Source of the DNA: Gnetum montanum
Taxonomy: Eukaryota > Streptophyta > Gnetopsida > Gnetales > Gnetaceae
Length of the DNA stretch: 64,000 nucleotides
Assembly: GCA_015680685.1 (NCBI GenBank)
Contig: MNCI01005417.1
Coordinates: 59,896 to 123,895 of the forward strand
Direction: 5' to 3'
This document shows positions 32,182-42,819 of the stretch, piece by piece. The notes under the pieces are model-generated. The model did no database searches. It was not told the DNA's origin and saw only the letters and a program-made list of their open reading frames with translations. Positions within the stretch are counted from its first letter, which is position 1. Each line of letters begins with the position of its first letter. A program made the position numbers and the translations under genes.

Positions 32182-33603
32182 TGATCCTCCTTAGATAATG
32201 TAATATAACAAATTCTTTCAAAGACATTAACATCTCGTGTATCACTAACATTGTTCAAAGGATGCTGATCTATTTCTATATCCTAATAGAAAGGATAATT
32301 TTGCTTCTTGTACAATAACACATCATACACACACTTGTTATTTATGACAAAGTTATAGGTAGTTCCAATTTGATTAGTTCTTCTTAGCACTAACATTGAA
32401 ATCTCATAAATCCTCAAAACAAGTTTAGTTGCAATTTTAGATACATCTTGCATAAAGCTAATGGTATGTCCTTTATATTGTAATTAACATCCTATAGTAT
32501 GTGTAACTTGTAAAATAGGGCTAATTCTTACTATAAGCATTTCCTCAACTTTTGATAAACTAGATAGGATTAATGGTTGGGGTTCTAGATTCATATTATT
32601 ATCAACAAAAAAGCATTTAATCTCTTTACCATCCTGATTCAGGTTTCCCATTTCTTTTTCTCCTAAGCATCTTGAACATGCTGGACTAGGCCTTTCTACA
32701 AGTTTCATACAAATACTTTTAAAAACTTCATTGTAGATATCATTGATTGAGGAACATTGAAATTAGCAACCTTACTCAAAAATCTTATAATTGGGTGCAT
32801 GATTTGTGCATTATGAAGATTTGGATAAGACACCTGATTGTTCATACGTTTAGAAGGTATTTGTTGATTCGTTGTATTTGAATTATCATGTTGTTGATGT
32901 TCCATTTGCAATCTTGGTCGAGCATGTTTCTAATCAAGTCTTACAACTAAATCTAATATCCATGCCATCTCTCCTTGCCTTTTTCGTTGCCTAAAATGTT
33001 GTTGTCTTTCATGACCTCATGCACGTTCACGTTTTATAGTACTATAGTAATAACCTCTACTGTATCTTGAAGTAATTCATCTTCTACTATCAAGTCATCA
33101 TTATGTGTAGAAATTTAACGACATTCATGACCATGACCATGACCACAACCATGATCACATCCCCTATGTAAAAGAATTTCTTATTGCAATGGAGGTGTGT
33201 GCATATTTTCGTCATTTAGAATGATTACTAACTATTTTTGTTATTCATGTTTGTGTTCTCGTCATTATCCTCATTTGTGCCATCCATGTCTCTATTATGA
33301 AATATTTAACTATTGTTGAGTATGTTCTTCCATATTTTCCTCATGTTCATGAACTAGTTCTTCAATATTTATTGGAGATATACTACTTATTTCATCATTA
33401 GAACAAAAAACTTATTATTTATATACCTCACTTCTTTACGATTGTTGTTGTTGCATTTCCTTTCTACTCCCTTGACATAAGTGATCTTTCATTTTTTGGA
33501 ACTCCATAGGATTCCCCCTTTCCCCAGCCTTTTTTCTTCGATCTCTAAAATGTTGTTGCCTTTCATGGTTTTACTCATGCTCCCTATCACCTGGTGTGGT
33601 ATC
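32182..33603 (-). pseudogene. Helitron protein, N-terminal part, decayed
   Basis: A possible start lies at 33603 (MDTTPGDREHE, then stops). QQHFRDRRKKAGERGNP follows at 33500-33550 and SPACSRCLGEKEMG near 32640-32690. From there it runs through PLILSSLSKVEEMLIVRISPI (about 32520-32580), QYKGHTISFMQDVSKIATKLV (about 32420-32490), LVLRRTNQIGT (about 32360-32390) and DIEIDQHPLNNV (about 32240-32280). The order matches the N-terminal region of plant Helitron Rep/helicase proteins before the helicase-like domain. The same gene resumes at 13073. Stops and frame changes show it is dead. Helitron ends (5' TC, 3' hairpin with CTRR) were not located. Confidence 0.7.
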
Positions 33604-36063
33604 CATTTTTAGAAATGAACTTCTTTGAATAAAAATTTTTATTTTTTTGCATGTTTAAATTTTCTCTTTCTTTTTCTAAAATAGGTAGTTGGATGGTGAA
33701 TTCTATTTTTTCACCAAAATCTGATTTTTAAATACTTTGTTGATTGTCAATTCCAATAGAAGAACGTTTGTTATGATTTTGCATAAATGCAGGAGTGGTA
33801 TATATATGAAGACCATAAAGTATTTTGTTCTAATTTTTTTAAATTTAAAAATTATTTCTAGGATACCCAAACCTAAAAAAAAAATAAAAATTGTGCAGAA
33901 CCCAAAACTTTTTTTTGAACCCTAAATCAAAAAACATTTCAAACCCAAAGTATTGGTTTATGGAGATATTTATATTTAAAAAGTATTTCTTTCATACCAA
34001 AACCCAAAAACTAAATATTTTTTGTGTGGCGATATTGAATTCCAAAAACTAAAAACAATATTTGGATAAAATTTAAGTGTGATATATGGTTTAATAGGTA
34101 TAGTTTTATATTACCCTATTAAACTAATAGCTAAACATTAAGTTATAGTTTAATAAGGTATAGTTTTTGGAAGGTGTTGCAAAGGTATAATTTTTCGAAG
34201 GTAGTTGCAAATAGGGTATAGTATAATAGGTTATATAGCTAACAACTATACCCTATTAAACTATTCTAAAAGTATGGTACTTATTTTGAAATGTGGATAA
34301 AACTTAAAAGACCGTATCATATTAAAGTATATGTGTTTACATCGGAATAAATAAAGTAGTGGCAGGCAAAGGGAAAGCAGTTCCATGTGCATATTATGGG
34401 CTTGGTTTTAATTACAGAGCAAAATCTTGTTCCTCAAGATTTGATGGGAATTGGGAGCTTTAGATGTGCTTGTCACTCCTATTTGCATTGTAGTTGTAGA
34501 TTTCGAAATTTTAAATTTTTTTTTGAGTGCGAAATCACTTTATCCCCATACACTAATTTTATCAAGTTTTGTTTTGATGGGTTTTTAATTTCAGAGCTTT
34601 AAACCTGCATGTGAAATCCTATGGTTTTAAACTTCGCTTTTGCTTTGCGATTACGAGGACATCTTGATTTTTATTTTTTTAATAAATTGCAAGCTTGTTT
34701 TAGCAGTTAATCGTTACAAAATTACAAGGAATTGGAATTCTAGAGCTATATGTATTCTTATTTCTTTCAAATCCTTTGTTTTATTATTTACAACACTGGG
34801 AAAGGAAAAGCATCGAATTTACATACCATAGCTTGGACTTTTTCAGGGTTTACATCCTTAGATTTTTATTCTTTTATGATCCTTAAATGTTGCACGTAAG
34901 GTAAAAATCACTTTCTTTATGATATTATGATTCTTTACAACCAATGGTAGCATATCTCACCTTAGATATCATAATAATTCATGGTTAACTAGGTGTTAGC
35001 ATAATTGTAGGTGTAGGACTTTGACTCTAGAAGCTTAAAGTTATGATTGGATTATGATGAGCCATGCTGAATTATAAGTTTCAATATAAGATATTGTGAT
35101 CACTGTAATTTTGTAATTTTAGAATACATTTACTTGGTTATTAAGGAGTTGTTATTATGTAGATGATGGCTAAGAAAGTGTCAAAAAGCATACAACAGAC
35201 ACATGGGGTATTTGAGGTGAGCATCTACTAAGGAGTGGATTATGCATTGGTTGCTACTTCGCTCATAATTTACATGTAAGTTGATCAAAAGAAATTCAAA
35301 ATTACCACCTCATAATTCAAAATTCATAATTTACATGCAAGTTAATTCAATGGTCAAAACCATTAGGCTAGCCCTCTGGTGTTATGGATAGAATATTATT
35401 TAGTGTTATTGATAAGTTCTCCATAGAGTGCTATGGACAAAATATTATTTAGTGTTACTAATCTATGACTTGTAGTTGGCCTCTCAACCAAAATTACTAG
35501 AAAAAGTTTGTATGACTTCTTTTTGTTACCTCGTATGATGGCTAGCTACTTTGTTAAATCTATTTTTATTTTCCATGAGATGAATGTACTATCTATCCAA
35601 TAGATCATTTTTGGCCTACGATGTAAGAAAATCTTTAACTTCAGTTTAAGTTTCATTAATAATACAACCAAAACGCAAAGCTAGATCAAAACCTAATTAA
35701 TTCAGAATCCAGGGATTGAAAATGTTATAGAAAATAACAAAGAAACTAAAACATTTTGCAACTAAATACCATCACTTTATTTACACTAAAAGATCTTGAA
35801 TTGGAAACAAGTTTTGCTTCTTATCTAAAAGTAATCTCAAATTTAGAAACAAAATTAAACAAAATCATAAGAGAGTAGAAAGAAATATAAAATCAAACAA
35901 AAAAAATATGCCCAAACACAAAGTTTAAAAGAAATAAAAAATAAAGTAATCTCATAGAATAAAACAAATAGAAATTGAGTGATGAAACTAAAATTGAAAC
36001 TAAAACAAAAATGAAAACTAGAAACATGACATTTAATAGATGTTGATAAATAACAAATATGAC
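33604..36063. other. AT-rich DNA without recognisable gene
   Basis: No convincing coding region is seen on either strand. The longest ORFs are low-complexity and rich in Phe/Leu/Ile from A/T runs. The stretch includes the inverted-repeat cluster at 34089-34267 and short duplications near 35270-35470 (ATATTATTTAGTGTTA twice). It is the DNA left of element C. Confidence 0.6.
34089..34267. repeat. Cluster of inverted repeats, MITE-like
   Basis: TTTAATAGGTATAGTT at the left is answered by AACTATACCCTATTAAAC at the right. Several further copies of the TATAGTTTAATA / CCTATTAAACTA motif occur in both orientations between. The stretch could fold into a long hairpin. It may be a small fold-back element or MITE remnant. 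No target duplication was established. Confidence 0.45.
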
Positions 36064-36909
36064 TGATGAGCAGCGAGGTACCCCTACGCCCAACTATACA
36101 AATCACTAAGGCATTACGCGCGATCCGGTCAAATTCCATTGACCTATAGTTATCTCATACACTAGTTCCTCTAAGAAGTGACATGATGTTGAGAACATTC
36201 ATTGTCTTCCCAACTACACTTGTGAGGCTCAAGGGCATGGTTTAAGTGTAATTGAGGTATATGGATTTTTATCATTTTATGTTTTATGGATGTAATCGCC
36301 TATAACAAGAATAAAGGGTAGAGTAGACTGAAACTAATGTCTATTGCCTAGTTAGCCTAACACAAGTAATTGCCCCACTTTCCTGGACACATCCTGACAC
36401 ATATAGCGCTACTGGGCTACCAAATGTTAAACGTTGCTGGGTTACCAAGTACTATATGAATGCTCAAAGTGGTGTGCTTGTGTTCATTAATTGTTAGAAA
36501 TAAATTGCTTAATCAAATGTATTAAAGTAAAGAACAAGAAAGTGGAATGCATCAAAGAAAATATCAAGCTATTCTAATTGTTGCAAGGATTTTCAAAAGA
36601 GTTCATTTTATTCCCATCACACTACTGCACTTAGGTACATTAGTGCTCAAACAAAGAACTGTACACACTTAAGACTCCTTTTGTGGGCACTCAAAAAATA
36701 TTCTAACTTTGAGGAAAATAAACTGCAAGAGCTTTGCTACTCTGACTAAGAATGATCAAAAACTCCTCAAAACCGAAGCCTAGGCATGATATTTATAGAC
36801 TTGGGGGATATACCTTGACATCAGATATCCAACATCAGATCTAGATCCTAATGTTGCAGCCTCGACATCGCGTACCTGACATCATGACCAACACAACGGT
36901 GGTTCATCA
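36064..36909 (-). repeat. 3' LTR of element C
   Basis: It starts TGATGAGCAGCGAGG and ends GGTTCATCA on the plus strand. It is followed by the reverse-strand polypurine tract TACCCCCACAACT (36910). A TATA-like stretch (GATATTTATAG) is near 36788. U3 contains GACATCAGATATCCAACATCAGATC-like repeats at 36820-36890. Five bases ATGAC lie outside its left end; the partner copy is out of the window. Confidence 0.85.
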
Positions 36910-39250
36910 TACCCCCACAACTAAATGAAAACTCATCCTCAAGTGAAGAAGAGAAGGAATAAGTTCTTTACAATATAACATACTAGGAAGGTATGGGATT
37001 ATAAACTGACATGAGAAACTAACTTAGATGAAACAGACATACAGACTCTGAGTTCCCAAGTGTATAGAATTACAATTTTTACAACATTGGATGTTCATGA
37101 GAAGAGAAGTGAACACCCTAGAGAATATTAACATCCAACACCTCTTAGTAGTAGGAGAATGAGAGAGAGAGAAGAGATCCTTTGATCATGAACAATCCTC
37201 ATTGTGTGGTACTGCTGCATCATCCTTGGTGAAGATACTCCTACTTCCAATCCATTCTTCCCACTACAATCACAACAAAATCATGAATTAGCATGGAATG
37301 TTTAACACATACTGTTTAAATGTCTTGTCTCGTTGATGGTTATACTTGGCTAAGTTGTAATTGTGATAGTTTGGTTTCTTTTGAGTAGTGTTAGTGAGAA
37401 GGTTGATAGATAAGGTAAAATAAATAAGCAATTCATTAAATTTGAAAGAGTTCAATACAAGGAAATACTTGAAGAGGGTATAAGAATTCACAATAATGAA
37501 AAGAAGAATTCACTGAAAACTATTGTGAAGATGTGTACAAATTGATGTCATTGATGGGGTAAACAAAAAGAGTTTGATTGTAAAAATGTCTAAGGGTAAA
37601 GAACTTAACTAACCCAACCAAAAGATATGCAAGTGGGTCCTCCCCAAAGGAAGCACATGCCTTTTATGCCCTTGCATAACTTCAAACCAAAGAGTCCATG
37701 GGCTTCATGGATGATTAATGGTTATAGAAGGTTAAGTACAAAAACTCCGAAGTAACTAACTAGGAATTTCGACACATTAAACCAAGGCATTGAACCAAAA
37801 TATGAAAATTGGTAGTGAGGTGGAACATGGAAAGCATAGATAGATAAGAGAGAGAGTGTGTGTGGAATGGGGTTCCTAATTTTGATCACATGAAGTCCCT
37901 TGTGGATTTTGTGGTTAAATGACTTGATAGGATCCATCCTTAGTCTAGACCAAAACTAGCCACTTTCAGTGACTTCGCATCAACATTCTAAGACCAATCC
38001 ATCCCCTGAGACACAAGAGTGCTACCACAAAACAACCATTGTTCCAAATTAGAGAAGTAGGAAGCGAGGAAGGACCTTAGTTAAAGGAGATGAGTCCCAT
38101 AACTAGTTCTTGTAGCATGTTTATTTTGTCTAAGGATTGTGCTTTGAATTCCCATTGTTTTATTATTTTTTGAAATGGGAACCACACCATGCAAAGACAC
38201 ATGCATTTTTTTGTCTAAGGGGTGTGCTTTGAATCCTCATTGTATTTTTTTCTTCTTGATGAGAACCACACCATGTTAGGATGTATACATTTATTTTTTC
38301 CAAGGGGTGTGCTTTGAATCCTCATCATTTTTTTTCTAATAAGAACCACATCATGCAAGGACTTATTCAACTTCCTTTATTGATTGGCACAGAATTGTAA
38401 GAAATTCAAGGAAACACACATGCACCCAAGCAAACAGAGAAGTACAAAGAATATCGAATCCCCTTGAAGCCACACCTTGTTCAAACCTTTGAATACTTCC
38501 CAATTCTAAAAACTACCAAAGTCACAAAAGTTATTAAAGTTTGATTAATGAAAAAGGGACTACACATTTCCAAAACAAGGAAAACCATAGTATGTGGATG
38601 GGTGGATGTTGTGGACTCATTTCCTATTACATGAAAAAGAAACCATGTCCTAATTATTTGTAACAAAATTCAATGCTGGAATCCAAACACCAACAATCAA
38701 ATAACAAAAATAGTACATACCATCATCAAGTAACACATTATCAATGTACCTAGTACTTATTAACAAAAAGTTAGAAAATCACACCAAATAAAAGAAAATA
38801 TAGAAAAAAGTGTAAATTATTCAAGAAATATCAAATGTACTAACGATGGTGTAAAACAAAAAATTAGAAAAGATTAATAACATAAAAACAAAAAGATCTA
38901 AAACAAAGAACATGTAAAACAAAAAGCTATAAAATGAACAATGTATAAAACAAAAAATTTGAAAAACTAAGGAGCTGCTTCAATGGTTAGCATGGGTGGC
39001 CATCTCCCCCATGACTAAGTTGAAAGAAAGAGATTCAAAATATGGAGCATGGTTGTCCATATAATGAGGTTTTTGTTATGTTAGCTAGCTTATGGTCATG
39101 GAAAGGTTTAATTTGTTCAATGTTGACCAGCTGTTTCTTGTTTGGGCTCTTAGGTTTATAGATCATCATGGCCCCTGAAGGAAAAGTTTCATAAATGATA
39201 TAAGGTCCCTTTCACAACATTTGGAACTTAGTTCGTTGAGGTACATGTGT
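36910..39250 (-). other. 3' non-coding block of element C
   Basis: This block lies between integrase and the 3' LTR and is shared with elements B and D. Recognisable parts are the GTGGGTCCTCCCCAAAG box near 37635, three hairpin units (38124-38370), A-rich GTAAAACAAAAA repeats (38830-38960) and the polypurine-like CTCCCCCATGACTAAG at 39003. The accessory coiled-coil ORF found in B and G is absent. Only a short remnant lies near 37190-37265. Confidence 0.65.
38124..38370 (-). ncRNA. Three tandem hairpin units (element C)
   Basis: On the plus strand each unit of about 80-85 bp reads TAAGG..TGTGCTTTGAAT, then an inner arm, a T-rich loop, the matching arm, and AACCACACCATG. The outer arms GGTGTG and CACACC pair. 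The inner arms differ between units but still pair: TCCCATT with AATGGGA in unit 1, TCCTCAT with ATGAGA in unit 2. The conserved pairing with changed bases points to an RNA structure in the element transcript. Classing it as ncRNA is an inference. Confidence 0.55.
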
Positions 39251-39299
39251 GGGGTTCTAGTAGAGAACCTTGTCTCTTGGTTGAAATTTAACTTTTCTA

Positions 39300-40237
39300 A
39301 TTTTTAGGTCATGACGTTTTTTTGTTATAAGCCTTGTGCAACTCGTTAAATGATAAGTCTACTAATTGGTTTTTTTCTAGCAGGTTGAGATTCATTAGTC
39401 TTTTCTTTTGGGCTAGACTTAAGTCAAGGTTAAGGTCACAAGTCATTGAAAGTGTACAGAGTTTAGATTGAATAGGAAGTGTTGGTAGTTTGCCGTACAC
39501 AAGCTCATGGGAGAATAGCCTATAGGAAGTTTCCAAGTTGAGCAGTAGCCCTAAAGGGAATTGTTGAGTTTTGTGAGCTAGTCCTTCTTATACTTGTTAA
39601 TAGTTCTTGTTAGTATCCTTGTAATTTCCCTATTAGGAACCTCAGCTTGACCATTAGCTTGGGGATGATAAGGTGTTGTGAGTTTGTGTTTAACCTCCAA
39701 GCATTGCATAATCTTCTGAAAATTAGTGCTTGTAAAATGATTTCCATGATCAGAAATTAATGCACATGGCATACCAAACCTATTTACAATGTTTTGTTAT
39801 ACAAATCGAGTAGCAGTAGAAGATGTACAGTTGATGATAAACTTTTCTTTTGCCCATTTCGTACAATAGTCAACAGCGACTATGATGTACGTCTTTCCAT
39901 TTGAAATGGGCATGATGGGACCCATGAAATCAATGCCCCAAATGTTGAATGGTTCTAATGGTTGAATTGATTTTTGAGGTCCTTCCATTCAAGTAATCAT
40001 TCCACCATATTGTTCGCATCGTTCACAAGAGCAGATGGAATGATGAGCATCATTGAAAAATGTTGACCAATAGTACCCTACCATCAGGATTTTAATGGCT
40101 ATGCATTTCCTAGCATAGTGTCCTCCATAAGGAGCTTCATGAGCATCTTGGAGAACGTGTAGTTGATTAGCATCAGGGACATACCAACAAACTAGGCCAT
40201 TGGCACACACCTTGTAGAGGTGTCCATTGATCTTCAT
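39300..40237 (-). pseudogene. Integrase of element C, decayed
   Basis: The zinc-binding part, at 39989-40237, has HEAPYGGHYARKCIAIKI and the CERC pair of the HHCC domain. The core at 39578-39988 includes [28 protein letters not shown] (first Asp), ALISDHGNHFTS (second Asp) and YHPQANGQAEVPNREI (catalytic Glu). The C-terminal part follows to 39309 (SYRLFSHELVYGKLPTLPI). All three acidic residues are present, but stops and frame breaks separate the pieces. Confidence 0.9.
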
Positions 40238-40399
40238 GAAGTGCTTTACCTAGTGAAAAAACTGTTATTTCCTTTGGTGGTCCAACCCTTGTGGAATCTC
40301 CTGAGTGAGAAGATAGGTGAGAATGTTATCATACCATTTTGGCTAATTGGGCATTTGTTTAGTTATTGCCCCAATAAAGAGGAGTTCATCAAGAAATGT

Positions 40400-40900
40400 A
40401 TTGGATAATGGATTTTCATCCTCTTTGTCATCCCATTATAATCGAGACAAGTGATCAACAACCACCTTCTCAATGTCCTTTCGATTTTTAAGATCAAATT
40501 CTTGCAAGATCACTAGCCACCGTATGACATGATGACTCACCATTGGATTGTTCATTAGGAAGTGGATGACATTGTGGTATGTGTGCACAAACACCTTGTA
40601 TCCAAGCACATAATGCCTAAACTTCTTTAGAGCAAACACCACCGCCATCAATTCTTTTTCTGTAGTGATATAGTTCAATTGTGCACCCACAATGCTTTGG
40701 TTGGCATAGTGGATGTAGTATGGACGTTTCTTGTCATCTAATTATGTCAACACAGCTCCCAAAGCATAATTCAATACATTCATCAGGATGTGAAATGGTT
40801 TGGACCAATCAAGTGCTTGTAGAATTGGGGGTTTCCATAAGCCTTTCTTTCAGGTGCTGGAACGCTTTTTCACATTTTAGGGTCTAAACAAAAGAAGCAT
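40400..40900 (-). pseudogene. RNase H of element C, decayed
   Basis: The frame reads AQLNYITTEKELMAVVFALKKF and YVLGYKVFVHTYHNVIHFL, then NRKDIEKVVVDHLSRL (40436-40690). This is Ty3 RNase H, with Y replacing the usual D of YTDH. Upstream, at 40700-40900, the connection region is broken by stops. Confidence 0.85.
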
Positions 40901-41611
40901 CTTTCTTTGTTAGTTCAACCAATGGTTTTACAATCTTAGAGAATTTTTCTATGAATCACTAGTAGTAGCTAGTGTGTCTAAGGAATGACTAAACATCTTT
41001 AACTATTTTGGCTAGTGAGTTATTCCTTGGATGACCCTTATTTTTTCAAGGTCTACCTAAATTCCTACTTGTGATATTTTGTGCCCTAATACAATGCTCT
41101 CCTACACCATGAGGTGACTTTTTTGCCAAGTGAGTTATAAGTTGGTTTTGACACATCGTTTTAGCACTTGCTTAAGGTAGTCTAGGGCTTACTCAAATGT
41201 AGCTTCATAGGTGGAAAAGTCATTAATGAAGACTTCTACACCACTACCAATTTGCTATTGAAAGATGCTTAGGACTAGGTGTTGAAATGTGGTAGGGGAA
41301 TTACATAGAACAAATGGCATCTTACAATATGAAAAAGTCCCATAGGGACTTATGAATGTTATCTTTGCTTGGTCCTTTGGTGCAATTTGAATTTGGTTAT
41401 AGCCATTATAACCATCTAGGAAGTTGTAGTGGCAATGCCCTAATATTTTGTTGAGAATTAGGTCAAAAAATGGTAATGGAAAGTGATCCTTGAATGTTGC
41501 CATATTCAACAACTTGAAATCGATGCAGACCCATCATTTGCCACATTTCTTTGGCACAATTACAAGTGGGATAACTGACTTGCTATCTGTAATGGAATAG
41601 ATGAACCTTAT
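40901..41611 (-). pseudogene. Reverse transcriptase of element C, C-terminal part
   Basis: The frame at 41255-41512 reads FKDHFPLPFFDLILNKILG, FLDGYNGYNQIQIAPKDQ and FVLCNSPTTFQHLVLSIF, the palm of a plant Ty3 RT. The expected YIDDF-type motif region near 41180-41240 reads EVFINDF-like with changes. RT is split at 41611 by the insertion of element B, and its N-terminal part lies at 55043-55530. Confidence 0.85.
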
Positions 41612-42516
41612 TGATGAGTAGTGAGGTACCCCTGTGCCCAACCATACGAATCACAAGCATTCATGCATGATTCAATTGAATTCCATGAACTTTATTGTTT
41701 TCAGTGAACTAGCCCTTTAGGAAGTGAATCTAGCCTTAAGATCAATTGTTGTCCTCCCAATTACACTTGTGATGTACGTTGGTATGGTTAAGTGTAATTG
41801 AGGCATCCGATTTCTATCATTTTATATTTTATATTTTGATGCTTAAAATGTAGATAAAAAAAGTTTAATTAACTAATATAAATTACTAATTAAGTAATCA
41901 TTTAACTAATACTAACATAGGCATTCATTTCCACTTTTCATACACATCCTAAATCCACGTATACACTGTTAGGTGACCAAATGCTATATACTAGGCGTAC
42001 CAAGCTACAACGCTGCTAGGATTACCAAGTGAATATGTGTTACACTTGAAGAGGTCATACTTATGTATTTATTCTATCTAGCTTAATAATCTTATTAACT
42101 CAATTGCTGAAAAATATTTGCAAAATAATTGAGAATAATTAATGAATAATTAAAAGCATTGAATGCATAAATAAGAAAGCTAATCTATCCAAAGTGCTAC
42201 AAGGTTTATCAAAAAACTCATCTTTGTTACTACACACATTGTCGTGCTCAGGTACAATAATGCTTAAATAAAGATCCATACACTCAATGACTCCTGCTGT
42301 GGGAAATTAGGAAAAAAAATTTAACTTTTGAATGGAAAAAATGCAAGATCTTGGCTACTACTAAAATTTGGACTCCCCATAAATGGGGCTAGTAGGCATG
42401 TATTTATAGGCGATAGATACCACGTCAATGAGGCATCGTCAACATAGGTTGAAATGCATTGACGAGCCCTTGTGGATGAGGCCTTATCGACACAAAAAAC
42501 CAATGAAGACTCGTCA
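41612..42516 (-). repeat. 3' LTR of element B
   Basis: It runs TGATGAGTAGTGAGG to GACTCGTCA on the plus strand and is followed by the tract TACCCCCATGACTG. The minus-strand TATA-like CCTATAAATA is at 42391-42400. U3 carries GTCAATGAGGCATCGTC / GACGAGCCC-type inverted motifs. It pairs with 54101-55042. Confidence 0.88.
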
Positions 42517-42819
42517 TACCCCCATGACTGAATAAAAACTTATCCTTGAGTTCTTTTACAAAATTAGGAAGGTATGGAATTATTGATTGACTTTTTCTTC
42601 AACAAAACAAACTTGACTGACTTGACAGAAAATGGAGTGCTTGGGTGTATGAGTCAACACATTAAAAAAATGGTGGTGTTCATACACAAAATTGAAAATC
42701 GTGACACAACTTTTTAAAAATTGGACAACACGTCCCTTGATGATGTGAAGGTTGTTGGAGAAGATCAAACGATCCCAGGCTGTGGTGGTTCCTGAGGCTC
42801 TAAGTGACCTTCACCAGCT

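Noticed and set aside
35855-36139. Hydrophobic minus-strand ORF of 94 codons as a membrane protein
   Set aside because: Its Phe/Leu-rich composition comes from A/T runs, and it runs across the LTR border of element C.
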